Origin: Symbiodinium kawagutii | Lineage: Eukaryota > Sar > Dinophyceae > Suessiales > Symbiodiniaceae | Assembly: GCA_009767595.1 (NCBI GenBank) | Contig: VSDK01012888.1 | Span: 185,357 to 249,356, forward strand | DNA length: 64,000 nt | Reading direction: 5' to 3' | Part shown: piece by piece, positions 1 to 10,586 of the stretch | Layout of the letters: each line of letters opens with the position of its first letter | Numbering within the stretch: position 1 is the stretch's first letter | Program-made: the position numbers and the translations under genes | Notes under the pieces: model-generated | The model's input: the letters and a program-made list of their open reading frames with translations, nothing else | Database searches by the model: none | Told to the model about the DNA's origin: nothing

Positions 1-123
1 GGAAAACCCCTTCAACAGAAGGGCTTTTAACAGCAAGTAGTTATTGTTCAAGAGAAAGCAAGTTAGAAGCGAAAAACAGTTCTTGAGAGGCGCGAGGATA
101 GATTTTTTCAAAGCAGGTGCAAC

Positions 124-408
124 GCACTCCAAAATCCCAGCCTCTTCGACTGCAACTTCTGCCACTTCTGCTGCATCAGCATCCACAGCCTGGGCCTTTT
201 CGGCCTTGTCAGCCTTGTCAGCCTTGTCAGCCTTGTCAGCCTTGTCAGCCTTGTCGGCCTTGTCGGCCTTGTCGGCCTTGTCGGCCTTGTCAGCCTTGTC
301 GGCATTGCCAGCCTGGTCGGTAACCTCGTTACAGTCGCCCTCCATGGCAGTTGCGGGGTCATCCTTCAGCGTCTCCATGATAGAGTCTTTGGCATCTTTC
401 TTAAAGTC
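124..408 (-). CDS. Exon of a Lys-Ala-Asp repeat protein (partial)
   Basis: Read on the minus strand, a TTTAG acceptor precedes an open frame that starts [20 protein letters not shown]. It runs into about eleven Lys-Ala-Asp triplets and then an Ala/Glu/Val-rich stretch. The frame stays open to the window start, but composition turns Leu/Asn-rich below about position 110. I therefore place the donor near 124 (TGC|GTTGCA), which is uncertain. The product is highly charged and probably helical, with no family recognised. It lies downstream of the acidic exon at 638-1041 and may belong to the same gene. Confidence 0.55.
200..308 (+). repeat. 9-bp minisatellite inside the coding exon
   Basis: About eleven to twelve head-to-tail copies of CCTTGTCAG or CCTTGTCGG. 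The period of 9 keeps the minus-strand frame, giving (Lys-Ala-Asp)n. Two sub-blocks differ only by a synonymous A/G change, as expected from stepwise expansion of a coding repeat. Confidence 0.9.
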
Positions 409-637
409 CTAAATGGCTGATATCTGGGGGAGGAACGACCAAATTCGATGACGTTCCAAATGCCCAAAAATCTGGATCGAGGTGCGGTTCAACATGGTTC
501 AACCTGTCAGTTCAACGGCTGAACTGCCAGTACCACGTAACGATACCTAGCCCATCATGAATTGCTACCTGCTACTTTTCCCTGCAGGCCTAGGCTGGCC
601 ATGGTCCACCCCAATACACAACTTGTCTTCAAGGCAC

Positions 638-1041
638 CTTCAGAATGTTTCGCACCCCTTTGCGAATGCAGTCTCGGATCTCCTGCCTCACTTCTTTCAA
701 CAACGCTTTTTCAGGATCGCTCGAGCCCAACGACTTTTCCAACTTCTCCCGCAGATTGGATTCCTTTTTGTCCTTGCTCCCTAGAAATGCACTGCTGATG
801 CCTTCCACCATCGCCTTGACTTCTTTGATTTCCCTTAAAGTGGGCACAAACGCAGCTGCCTCTGCAGCTTGTACCTCACTGTCTTCCTTGGAAGCTGCTT
901 TCTGCTTGGGATCTGCTTTCTCCATCTGTTTCTCCTCGTTTCCGTTCTGCACCTCTGCAGCCTCAACTTCGTTCTCGATTGGCTCGTCCTCCACATCAGT
1001 CTCCTCTTCCATCAGTAGGCTTTTGGCTTCCTTCCGGGTTG
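638..1041 (-). CDS. Acidic, helical exon
   Basis: The acceptor GTTCAG and the donor AAG|GTGCCT bracket an open frame of about 134 codons. It starts with a Glu/Asp-rich part (LLMEEETDVEDEPIENEVEA), then a Lys/Gln/Ala part, then a probable helix (SNLREKLEKSLGSSDPEKAL). It is the longest exon of the left-hand cluster. The high Glu, Lys and Ala content suggests coiled coil or disorder. No known family is recognised. A start codon would lie in an upstream exon, so this is internal. Confidence 0.65.
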
Positions 1042-1291
1042 CTGAACAAACCATCACAAACCACGACATTTCCTTGATAGCGGCGCAAAATGATAAAGCA
1101 TAATGGCAAAACAATTCTTCAGCCCCTCTGTCAGTTTCTCCTCCGTTGCCCCTGAAAAAACGATCTGTGGATGCAACTGAAGTTTTCGCAACCCTCCTCC
1201 GCAAAAGTCATGGGGGGTTGAGTCTTATTTTTCGCATCTTGACTGCCTATACACTCAAAATCATCCGACTAGAACCTCCACCAGCGTCTAC

Positions 1292-1399
1292 CAACACTCC
1301 CCCTCTCCTGTCCTTCTTGATCGTGGCCTTCGCCTCCTCCTTGATCGTGGCCTTCGCCTCCTTCTTCAAGGTCTTCAAATTAAAGGCGGCCTTGATCTC
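1292..1399 (-). CDS. Lys-rich exon with an internal tandem repeat
   Basis: Exactly 36 codons in phase 0 between the acceptor CCCCCAG and a GTAGAC donor. The frame begins EIKAAFNLKTLKKEAKATIK. A 24-nt unit is repeated once, so Glu-Ala-Lys-Ala-Thr-Ile-Lys appears twice. It is basic and helical, likely part of the same charged protein as its neighbours. The protein family is unknown. Confidence 0.65.
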
Positions 1400-1473
1400 C
1401 TGGGGGTTTCCACAAGAAGGTGCTCAAACCTTGGCACAGGTCTTAGGATCAAACTACTGGGATTCCCCAGAAC

Positions 1474-1627
1474 TTGCCCTATAGCTTCTACCGTCTCATT
1501 GTGATGGCATCTTTGGCTGTGCAATCGGGCAGTCTCCTGGAGGATGGCATGTTCGATCTCTTTTGAAAAGGAAGCATCTTCTTTGAAGGTCACACGTGCT
1601 CCATTGGCAATGGCATCCATTTCTTTC
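1474..1627 (-). CDS. Helical exon, unknown protein
   Basis: The acceptor GCGCCCAG is followed by KEMDAIANGARVTFKEDASF, then a Glu/His/Gln-rich helix ending at GGGCAA|GTTCTG. The 154-nt frame is open only in this phase. Amphipathic spacing suggests helix. It sits 74 bases from the next exon downstream, a short intron of the kind seen through the window. Confidence 0.55.
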
Positions 1628-3223
1628 CTGGGCGCAAGGACAAAGGACAAATTCATCTATCAAAGTGCCCCCAGGCACAAGCTTCGCACCCCGAATTTCC
1701 TCTTTCACACCTACACATGGAACATCTTGACCCACCCAGATCAACATGAACACTGACCAAATTGCCAATGGACAGGGGTAGGACCAGTGGGTGTCATCGA
1801 GGATCCCACTGGAAGATTTCAGAAAGCGTCCTGAGTTTGCTATTTGGCTTGTTGCTGGCCCGAACGAAAACCAGAGAGATCAGCTCAGTGTCCTGAAAGC
1901 CATGGCTGAGTCCGGATCTTTTATGAGTTTTGATCCCCTGATTTGCATCGAAGTTGGAGGAAAACCATAGGGGAGGGTAGCTAAAGAACATCTCAACCAT
2001 GGATGCCCTCTATCTATTCCCACCCCTGAGGTGGCTGGCTACAATCTGGAACCCGACCCAAGGACAGATTCAGTAAAATGCCGGGATCCACTTGTAGCAA
2101 TTTTTCAAGGGCGTTGCGGTGATTCCAAGGCCATGTTACTTCTTCCCACCAAGTTCTGAGACGATTTGGCCCAACATGGTAAACTGGGCCTAGCAAAACA
2201 ATCTAGATGCAGCAAATCTAAGAGTGCCTCGCGAAACCATCCTCAACTTTGCATATCGAAGCCATGGCCCCATTTCATCTATACACACAGCAGCCCAACA
2301 AAGCAATCTGGGCACAGGAAAGCTAAGCGTACCTAAAACGTGCATACCCCAGCCGTGGCCCCACATCGTCCCCACATCATCCACACATGAGCCCAACAAA
2401 GCAATCTGGGCACAGCAAATTCCAAGTGCGCCTAAGCCATCTAAGCTGGATCTCTACAATGGCCCGGGTGCATGCGCATTAATTATGGGCAATCGAGGCA
2501 CAGTAAGTCTAAGCGTGCCTAAAAGCGTCCTAAGCCATGCACATCCCAGCCATGGATATCACTGGCACCGAGGGATTGTATGGGATCCTCCAGCGCTACA
2601 AAATGCCACCAAGACTCCCTTTTTTCACAAACGCAACAAAGCATTACAAAGTGGTGTTGCTACACACTGAGTTTTGAGTCTCAACGAACCAAGGCAACCA
2701 TATGCCGTCCAAAAGGCCGTTCGCTACAAAGTCTGGCGTTCATCCCCATCTTTATCCCAAATTGGTGCAGCTAAAAAGCCACTTGGGAGCGGCCACCACT
2801 TTGTAGTGGTAATTCCAACGAGGATTGATTTGCTAGCGTTTTAGAAAGCTCAAGAAAAGAATCGCAAGGCATGCATTGGATTGTGGCTGACAGTCCAGAA
2901 ACTATTATATCATATTATATCCCTCTCCTTGCTCTTGTCCATCTCCAAAGACATCGGCGGCACCCACCTTCTGATGAGTTTTTGGCGTAACTCTTCACGC
3001 CTTGCCTGAGCAAAATGAAGTTCCAGATTCTGGAGATGAAACAGATATGAAAAAATGTCTCCATCTTTCTAGGCAGCTTTCCTCCTGCTTCCTAAAAAGA
3101 CCATTGCTCTACCTCGAACGTTCCGAAACATCAGCCACAACTGGAGGCCTAAAGGCCCTCCCATAGAGCTATCAAAGCATGTGATGCATCTGTCCCTCCC
3201 AGTCAATGTCTCTTTGAACACAC
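1628..3223. other. No exon recognised
   Basis: About 1.6 kb without an exon I can support on either strand. Between 2,220 and 2,560 a loose repetition occurs: 'AAGCCATGGCCCCA' and 'CCCAACAAAGCAATCTGGGCACAG' like phrases recur about three times at intervals near 100 bases, a degenerate minisatellite. Confidence 0.5.
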
Positions 3224-3273
3224 CTGACTTTGTCGTTTCCACTGCATCTCGCACCTCCTCATTCAACGCCTCG
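3224..3273 (-). CDS. Short helical exon
   Basis: The acceptor CATGAG and a strong donor CAG|GTGTGT bracket a 50-nt exon encoding EALNEEVRDAVETTKS. The charged heptad-like pattern matches the other exons of this cluster. It is short, so the call rests mainly on the splice sites and composition. Confidence 0.45.
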
Positions 3274-3907
3274 CTCATGGAAAGGGTGAACAACATAAAG
3301 GAGAGCCAGAAGAAATGCCTTGGAAACACTGCAGCCAACTTTGGCAAAACCGCATTTGTTTATGATAAATGAATGATATTATCAACATTGAGCTGTATTT
3401 GACCCTCCTTGTGGAACAAACACGTTTCCGTTGAATTGTGTTATCGCACTGGATGAATCAGTTTGGCCAAATTGTTCCTGGCATCTCTAGTACCGGGGAA
3501 CTGCCTGCAACAGACTGCGATAGGACTTTTACATGATGTCCAGGCTTTGAATCCTCATGCTCAAATGTCAGGCCTCATTTCAGATCGGTCTGGTCTAGTC
3601 AAAGAAATGCTTGGTAAACAAGTATTTTGGATCCAGCACAAGGGCCCCGGGTAACTTGTTAAGCCGTGGCCTGACTGAAAAAAAACGGAAAATGAGCGAA
3701 TTTCTTGAAAAAGACTCAGTTGAAAGAGGCTGAGAATGTAAGTTGATGCGACATGGTGCGACCCAAAAAACTCAAGCCACTCTTGCTTGTCACGTTTGCT
3801 CCCGAAAAAATCTATCAGCATGCATCAAGCTCCTTGGTGATCTTGGTGTAATCAGCTGCATTTTTCTAAGACTTTCGGATACCTCTACGGCCACCAGGAC
3901 TTGGAAC

Positions 3908-4015
3908 CGAGATGCTGGGCGCGCTTCTGGTTGTCCTCAATGGCATTGAGCTCCTTCTGAGCCTTCCGAATGGCTTCCTGCACCGCGGTCATTCGCCCAT
4001 CTGTCCAGCGCAAAG
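3908..4015 (-). CDS. Helical exon, unknown protein
   Basis: The acceptor CCACCAG and the donor CTCG|GTTCCA enclose a 108-nt frame containing MTAVQEAIRKAQKELNAIED and then NQKRAQHL. This is a clear amphipathic helix with coiled-coil spacing. It probably belongs to the same long helical protein as the exon at 4,394-4,504. Confidence 0.6.
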
Positions 4016-4168
4016 CTGGTGGTGGACATAGCCGGCTGAACACGGCACTGCTCTGCTCATGCCGAATTTTCAAATCACAGGCGCATGAGCAGCGCTGATA
4101 TATGAAAGCAAGACCTGCGGGAGAGATTGACGTATAACTGTTACATCTATGCATGGGTACATATACAG

Positions 4169-4169
4169 A

Positions 4170-4200
<31 letters not shown>
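4169..4200 (+). repeat. (CA)n then (TA)n microsatellite
   Basis: Dinucleotide CA run followed directly by TA run in an intron-like stretch. Confidence 0.9.
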
Positions 4201-4393
4201 CAAAACACAAAAATGAACAAAACAAATACACCCTGACTTATACACATCAACGTCCACATTCCCTGCCTTTAAGGCAGTCAGGTCTACTTTTCCATGTTGC
4301 TTCGAAGGAAACGATTCCTGGCAGCATCCGTCAACCAAAAAATGCCTGGGCATATGATCCTGTCCAATGGATCCTGTCCACACCAACATTCAC

Positions 4394-4504
4394 CGCAGAA
4401 TTCTGAACTTTTTCATGCCTCCACTCAGCTCTTGGGACTGCACCTCCAGCTGTTTTGCATACTGCTTGCAGCAGTCCATGTTCTTTTCCCTCTGCTCCAA
4501 ATAC
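4394..4504 (-). CDS. Coiled-coil exon
   Basis: The acceptor CCCTCAG and the donor GCG|GTGAAT bracket a 111-nt frame: YLEQREKNMDCCKQYAKQLE followed by VQSQELSGGMKKF. The hydrophobic residues at i, i+3/4 positions suggest a coiled coil. It has no methionine near its start, as expected for an internal exon. Confidence 0.7.
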
Positions 4505-4824
4505 CTGAGGGCAAAGGCCTCTCACAAAAGACTAGGGCCCACAGGAGCGCAAAACAGATCTTATGTTGTAAAGAATGGCTACCCGTGAGTCTTGAAACGC
4601 CTCAGCTTGCCCCAAACCTATTTCCCCCAAAAAAACACAAACCACACAGGAATTGACCTTTCTGCATCTTGGGTGCACTTGAGTCCGTCCCTCTCTCTCT
4701 CTCTCTCCATTGCTCTCAGGTCACCCTGCCCTAGCCAGGCTAGGAAGCGAGCTTGGAATAGCCAAACGACTGCACGACTGAGTAAACAAGCCAGTTTCCC
4801 CTATGACTTGACACCACAAAAGGA

Positions 4825-4911
4825 TTAAGGTGGGTCATCAGGATCAGCTTCATCCACAAAACTGTTATCCTTTTTCGGCGACTTCGCTCTTGGTTTTTCC
4901 CGAAAAAATAC
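4825..4911 (-). CDS. Candidate C-terminal exon
   Basis: The acceptor TTGACAG is followed by 28 codons (starting VFFREKPRAKSPKKDNSFVD and ending in Asp-Asp-Pro-Pro) and a TAA. The acidic tail before a stop resembles a protein C-terminus. If correct, one minus-strand gene ends here and the exons at 0-4.5 kb belong to the next gene. An alternative donor inside (ACA|GTTTTG) could instead make it internal. Confidence 0.4.
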   Translation of the reverse strand, partial: VFFREKPRAKSPKKDNSFVDEADPDDPP

Positions 4912-5047
4912 CTGTCAAGGCGATGTGCGCCACTAGAATTGCTCACCCAAAAGATTGCAGTTCACTGGCCATTTAATTTATTTGAAATGCTCACTCATAC
5001 CCACTCGAAATGCTCATATTTTGTCCACAAAATTCCAGGCCGTCAAC

Positions 5048-5193
5048 CCCACATCGCCAGGCCAGGGTGCTTTAAGCCCCGAAGTGCCTTGAATCCGAAG
5101 ACCAAGATCTCCAAGCCGCTCATCGCCACGTTCCAAGAGGTGAAGGTCTTTACACTTCGATCACCAGCGGTTGCCAAGACAAGTGCTTCAGCG
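5048..5193 (-). CDS. Exon of unknown protein
   Basis: The acceptor GCTCCAG and the donor GGG|GTTGAC enclose a frame starting AEALVLATAGDRSVKTFTSW, then NVAMSGLEILVFGFKALRGL. It is mixed alpha/beta in character, unlike the charged exons to the left. The TSWN piece recalls the phosphatase TWNV motif, but nothing else supports that. Confidence 0.55.
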
Positions 5194-5544
5194 CTGGAGC
5201 CAAAACATGACAAGGCATTCAAACCATAGGGATCGGTGACATCTCATGATTCGAACGATTGATGTCTCCCATATCCGGACAGAAGGGGTAGAAATTTTAC
5301 TTATGTGGACTGGTTCCCAGAGATTCAAAGCAGAAGACTCCTATACGCATATGTTGTGGTAGTCCCCCTGGTAACCTGATTTTTCATAAGGCCCTCAGCA
5401 GGTTCCAATTACAATGCTCGATATGAAGTAGTGACTATCCATCCGAGTTTCCCGGCTATCGCTGCGAGAGGCGACGGCATGTCCAGCACCGCTAAGCTGC
5501 GGTAGAGCTTGAAAGCTGAAACCGAACGAGACATCTATGGTCAC

Positions 5545-5644
5545 GGGTTGGTGGTTGAACCACCCCTATGAAAAATATGCTTGTCAACCCGCCAGCTCTT
5601 GATAATGTTTAGGGAAAATAACAAATGTTTTACCCCACCAGCCA
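5545..5644. mobile_element. Family A inverted-repeat element, copy A3
   Basis: 100 bp starting GGGTTGGTGG and ending CCACCAGCCA, with the family A core CCCCTATGAAAAATAT. It is flanked on both sides by GGTCAC (5539-5544 and 5645-5650), a likely target-site duplication. Removing the element plus one flank copy leaves the minus-strand exon frame continuing to a stop. The exon at 5643-5789 ends exactly at its terminus through a GC donor (CTG|GCTGGT), so this copy probably acts as an intron. Confidence 0.7.
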
Positions 5645-5789
5645 GGTCACTTATGCTCTTTCTGCGACTGCCCCTTTTTTCTTGAGACGCCCGCAGAACG
5701 GTATGCATCCCACGCGTGCCGTTGCAACTTGATTCCCATATCCCGAACAACGACAACAAGAAACCATAGTCCCAAGGACATTGATGGAT
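5643..5789 (-). CDS. Exon ending at a family A element
   Basis: Exactly 49 phase-0 codons run from the acceptor CTTACAG to the GC donor at the edge of element A3. The frame starts IHQCPWDYGFLLSLFGIWES and ends in an Arg/Lys/Ser-rich part (EKRGSRRKSISDL). A second open frame (phase +2) also exists, so the phase is not certain. No family is recognised. Skipping the element adds about a dozen residues and a stop, which would make this the penultimate coding piece. Confidence 0.5.
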
Positions 5790-6629
5790 CTGTAAGCTTA
5801 GAAAGTGAGACGTCCATCCCAGGAGAGTCAGTTTGAGGGTCGGAATACCCATCCAAGGCCTTGTTGGAGATTTATTTGATTGACATTGCAGTGAGGTTAG
5901 CTCATTCAACACATGCAATTGCAAGCGCAAATTCTCTTTAGATTTGCCTGGGCCAGCAAGCATGCATCACGACACGGATCTGTAATGGTGACTGTAAGTC
6001 TTGCAAGCCAATGGAGAAAAAAAAACTGGTTGAACCGGTCGTTTGAGTTTCGAGGGTACCTACACACACATAAATATATAATATATCAATATATGTCACA
6101 CAAATATAGAACGCATCTATATCTACAACTAACCCAAAAAATATGTATGTTTCAAACCATCTCCAAACAACTGAGCCAGAGATCGATGTGTCCACCTACA
6201 AGTCATGGTCCACCTCGCAAACTATGATGCTTCAACACCTGCAGCAAAACAGCCACGCTTCACCCCGCCCCCGGGGCTGGTTGAAGTTGCTGGTGGGGCG
6301 CCCAAAAAGTCAGCTGCTTTCCACAAGCCCAGCCAGTCAGTATCCCAAAATGGCCAGGATGTGTTGAAGAAATCCAACTGAGTGGATCAAAAGCTTTTGG
6401 TGGTGGGCTGTGAGCTGTGCGCTACATCAAATTAAGGTGAAATTTCACCCATTAAGCGCTCCCTCATGTCCAAGTCATCATCCCCCAGGTCGCAACCAAC
6501 GAGCAATATCCAGTTTTCGTGCTGAGGACTGGTTCACCCCCAGAACCCATTTTTTGAGCAATCTACATGTCCTGGGCAGGCCATGAGATTCACAACAATC
6601 TAGTCTAGCATGGGCCTGGGTCATTGCAA

Positions 6630-6654
6630 GCACACACGCACACAAACACACATT

Positions 6655-6694
<40 letters not shown>

Positions 6695-6703
6695 CACACA
6701 CAT
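6630..6703 (+). repeat. (CA)n microsatellite
   Basis: Interrupted CA run, about 37 dinucleotides, with a few CG and AT interruptions. Confidence 0.95.
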
Positions 6704-6912
6704 CATACAGTTTAACAAATACACATACATTGTGACGGAGACACGTATGACTCACAAATATGTTGACAGAACCAGCGTCCTCATGAACTCCTTTTGGACC
6801 AATTGAGAAATGGACCCTCGCAAGCATATAGTTGCCCCACATCATCCCCGCAGCGCGTCCATTTTATCTACCTCAAATCTATCAGCACAAAAGGCGTCTC
6901 TGTACAATAATT

Positions 6913-7005
6913 ACTGGTTGGTGGTTTCAACCCCTATAAAAAATATTGGTCTACCAGCCCCAGCCATCATTTGTCACTAAGTAATGTTTAAAACCACCAA
7001 CCAGT
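6913..7005. mobile_element. Family A inverted-repeat element, copy A1
   Basis: 93 bp with terminal inverted repeats of about 15-16 bp: it starts ACTGGTTGGTGGTTT and ends AAACCACCAACCAGT. The core is CAACCCCTATAAAAAATATT. This is the cleanest copy and defines the family. Both ends read CTG|GT and, on the other side, CAG|, so it carries a GT donor and an AG acceptor in either orientation. I see no target duplication here and no protein-coding capacity. Confidence 0.85.
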
Positions 7006-7769
7006 GGAGTTGCCCATAAATCCCAACCATCCAAACATGATCCGGACGCGGGACACACCCGTAAGACTCCCCTACAAACACACTTGCCGTGCATGCAGCG
7101 TGCATGCAGCGTGCATGCACCGTGCCCGGCGCCCAACGGTCACCGTTGCCACGAATTGTTGCGCGTTGCGAATTGGGAAGGGTGACGAACTGCGGAGGTG
7201 GGACTGGGTTCACAAGCGATGCTGGCATGGCACCTTCACAGCCACCTACTGCATACGTTCCTGCACTGTTGCAGCCAGTGCAAGGTTGGCCAAGACGTGT
7301 TTCCATCATGCCACTGCCGGCTATAGCATTCACGAAGACTGATCAATCAAGAAGCTTATCCGGTAGCATGCAAAGCAACTCACAAAACAGCCTGAAAACG
7401 GCCATGCTTTGTTTAGCAGTTTACATATCTTTGGGATCTGACTCTGAAGGAGAGCTTAGAGCTTCCAAAGCCCAGCTGTTTTTCGTCACTCTTCCACTCC
7501 TTGCACTAATTAAATCTCATTAACACTGAGGTCGGCTTATGCAAGCGAGCTGCAAACAAATGAACACATGGCAATGTGATCTGTGAGGGCTTCGGCCCCA
7601 CAACTGCTGCTGCCTATAACCTCATATACAGGGTCAAAAAGGGGGGATAAACACAAATTGTCAGACTTATTTTTCAGTTCAGCAATCCTTTTTCTCTCTC
7701 TGGATTTCTGTGAGAAGTGACCTCGCTGCTCTGTGAACTTGTCAGACTATCTTCATCACACCTGCCGAC

Positions 7770-7933
7770 TCAATGCTCCAATGCATCCTCGGGTCGCAGC
7801 TCCCAATATTCCCAATTCGGCCTCTCTGGCATCTTCAATGCCTCTTCCAGTAACTGCAGTACCTCGGGAGTCGCCTCACAGGGAGGGATGGCACGCACGA
7901 CAGCAAGGACAGCTGCAAAATCATCTTTATGAT
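7770..7933 (-). CDS. Candidate C-terminal exon, helical
   Basis: The acceptor TTGGGAG opens a frame with HKDDFAAVLAVVRAIPPCEA and TPEVLQLLEEALKMPERPNW that ends in a TGA at 7770. It is strongly helical with two predicted amphipathic segments. Either this is a C-terminus, or splicing uses a site before the stop. The two other frames are also partly open, so the phase was chosen by amino-acid composition. Confidence 0.5.
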
Positions 7934-9835
7934 CTCCCAAAGGCAGCCAGGGGCCCTTCTAGTGCAAAAAACCATGTGGCAGTGGCACTCTGTGAGTTTT
8001 GGACCTACAGCACCTTTGCACATGCAGTATGGAAACAAAAAACTGTGTATGTGTGTGTGTGTGCGCGTGCGTGATGATAGAATCCTGGCAAAAAAACCTT
8101 AGTGACGTGGGGGCACAAAATGCCTGTGTTCATACATTCAGCCGCACAATAAACGGAGCACATAAAGGCCACTTGCTTGGAATGTCCTTTGCACTCATTG
8201 TCTGACGCTACATGCAGAACGTTGCAGAACTGATGGTTCATTAACACAAAGGACACCAACAAGAAATCAACCGCATACATGGCTGTTGCCCTGACAATTG
8301 CATTGTGGCCGATCAACCTCATCTAAGGTACCCTGCCCACTAGCAAATGGACAAAGATTGATCGAGGTAAATGAGCCCTGCATAAAACTACAGGGTCCAG
8401 GGATATGAAGCCAATCGATGGTTACAACCCCTGTAAACAGTATCAGTCAACCAACCAACCATTTCTTGATGTTGCGGAAAATGACAAAAATGCTTTGAAC
8501 CACCAACTAGAAAGGCTTATCCATCAGCTTCCCAACAAAACAAAGAAAACAAAGCGAGGCGGAGGAATCCACGATGCAAAAACATGACTCAAACTTTCTA
8601 CAGCAACAATGAAAACAAATCCACACACGAAACCTCACAAAACAAAAAAACATTAAGTAGAAACAAACAGGATAGGAAAACCACAGGGAAAAAAACAAAT
8701 CATGCATCAGTGACTCTGTCAAGCGCTACCTGCTATGCTGCACCTGCTGGGTAATGTGAAGGATCACGTGGCTGAGTCCTTTTTCCCCTTAGTGCGCCAA
8801 CGGTGGCATAGGACATTTGGTGATGTCAGGATACTTCGCACAACCACTTCTGTGATATCAGGAATAAGTTGGTGATAGTGATTAAGCATTACGAATGCAT
8901 GTGCGCACTCAAAAATGTCAGCCGCAAATGTGCAAAGGAGTCATCTTTGAAATTCAGAGCCTTGCATGCCAAGTTTGGAGGGGCCCATAGCAGTGCTATA
9001 GGTTTCTTTCTCATGCCAGCCCCAACATGATGGACCACATTGACATGCCTAAGCTAAATGTGATAAACTTACTATCATTTGGGGCCGGCTTTTGGTTGGA
9101 ACTGGTTGCATTTGCTTAGGGGAGTTTTGGCTACCTTTCAGGTATTGCACAATTGTGCATATCTCTTCCTCTCTATATGTTTCTGCCATCAAGACCCCAT
9201 CGCCGAAACAAATCATGGGTTTTTTTGTATGTTTGTGTTACTTCATCAAGGAGTCCCGGCCGCGGTGTGGGCACCAAAGTCTGCAGAGCCTCTCAATCAT
9301 CAGAGTTTTTCACCCAAATCAGAGACCAGGAAGCTTCAAACAGCAGAGAACATGCGCAGGTGCAAAGGCCACAAGGTCTCCTTGGATTGAACTGCTGAGA
9401 GCCGCCAGCATCCGCTGGGCATCGCACGGATGTGAATCTGTTTGATCCAATCCTTCACTCGTTGAACTGAACCTGGCCATGGTGCACCGCAACATGGGAC
9501 ACCAACGGGTCCCTAATCAGCTTTAGCTGTTCGTTTCCAGCTAAGGTAAGTAACAGTTATGGCAGATATAAAACTATGGCTAGCTAGCTTATGTCTAAGT
9601 AACCAACTCATAATTCACTGCTGGAGACCTGCCTGAAACACCCCACAAATATCCACAAATGTGGTCTTATCTGGACCTTCAAGATCCTGAACGACTGCCC
9701 TGACACCTCAGTACATAAAACACCTGAAGAGAAACTAAGTCGTCTTGTAACCAGATTAACGTGAGCCGCATGGTCTTGGTGCACAAACTTCACCAAGGGA
9801 TGGACATGCCGTGATGTTGACAATCAAAGATGTAC
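7934..9835. other. No exon recognised; repeats only
   Basis: About 1.9 kb. It holds a (GT)n tract at 8,044-8,074 and a degenerate family A copy at 8,414-8,510. Several ORFs of 60-117 codons overlap in all frames at 9,080-9,450, none with splice sites or composition I would defend. Confidence 0.5.
8414..8510. mobile_element. Family A element, degenerate copy A2
   Basis: Core CAACCCCTGTAAACAGTAT and CAACCAACCAACCATT, with a right end TTGAACCACCAACTAG. The left terminal repeat is worn (CGATGGTTA). About 97 bp, so the length is as in A1. Confidence 0.6.
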
Positions 9836-9936
9836 AGCTGCTGATCTTGGATCATCTTCGCATGCCCATTCTTCCGTGCACATGCCACACACTGAAGCGG
9901 CGACCGCCCCGCCTAGGTTTCGTTGGAGGACGTGGC
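9836..9936 (-). CDS. Cys-containing exon
   Basis: The acceptor GTTCAG and the donor GCT|GTACAT bracket 101 nt: HVLQRNLGGAVAASVCGMCT then EEWACEDDPRSAA. Cys-x-x-Cys is visible but no zinc-binding family follows from it. Low complexity is absent and the frame is the only one open throughout. Confidence 0.45.
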
Positions 9937-10188
9937 CTGAACACGAAGGTCCCTTGTGGGTGGCTGTAGGAAGCACCCGCCGCGTTACTGGTTGGGTGGC
10001 CACCGAGGACAACAGTAACTCGGGGTAGGGAGATGTTGCCAGGCAGGAGATTCAAGGGTGGCACCGGTCAAATTCAAGACCAGTCAAAGATCAAAAAACC
10101 AACCAGTAGTTGTTTAACCATGTTATCCCCTTTTACTAACCACTATCAATGGTTATAACATGTTATAACCACCAATCAAACCACCAAC

Positions 10189-10270
10189 AGCTGTCAGCTT
10201 GGTGCAAAGTCTGCAGGTTCCTGCCTCCGAACCGCACCAGAATAGCAAGTCAAAATTGATATCCCATGGT
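10189..10270 (-). CDS. Possible exon ending at a family A-like terminus
   Basis: The frame DINFDLLFWCGSEAGTCRLC ends at GCT|GTTGGTGGTTTGAT, where the intron side is identical to the start of family A elements. The acceptor is not clear; candidates lie at CGGAG and CTGCAG. It is listed because the donor shares the element terminus. Confidence 0.3.
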
Positions 10271-10485
10271 AAAATCACGGCTGGAGAAGCCTTAGGTATA
10301 GTCACACTGGCCAGTTTGGGATCCAAAATCCCAAAGCATGAGTCTTGTATCCAAAATTCAAACAATTTAAATTGAATATTTGAATCTCCACATCATCCTT
10401 GGCTGTGTCCCAGTCCGATTGTTGATGTCAACATGGCCACCTCCACCAGATGTCCACCATGGCTACCAGATGTCAGAGATCCAAC

Positions 10486-10586
10486 CAGGTGCTCCAAATC
10501 GCGGCTTCACAGCTACGTAGATCTCTGCCCTCGCCTTGTTCCTTCCGGAAGTTCTCCAGGGACGTCGACAGCCAACGGTCCAAGGC
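10486..10586 (-). CDS. Helical exon, unknown protein
   Basis: The acceptor GCCTGCAG and the donor CCTG|GTTGGA enclose 101 nt: ALDRWLSTSLENFRKEQGEG and RDLRSCEAAIWST. Clear acceptor and helical composition. It lies just downstream (minus sense) of repeat unit 1 and could be the exon that follows the repeated set. Confidence 0.6.

Larger units (their letters stand above)
5790..7769. other. No exon recognised; repeats only
   Basis: Nearly 2 kb with no supportable exon. It holds a (CA)n tract at 6,630-6,703 and family A copy A1 at 6,913-7,005. A run of 'GCATGCAGCGT' words lies near 7,090-7,125. Confidence 0.5.

Noticed and set aside
5048-5193. TSWN as the 5-phosphatase TWN motif
   Set aside because: It is 26 kb downstream of the real phosphatase-like exons in minus sense, and the other family residues are absent.
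9079-9445. Three overlapping plus-strand ORFs of 81-117 codons
   Set aside because: All three frames are open, with Cys/Phe/Ser-rich content and no splice support.
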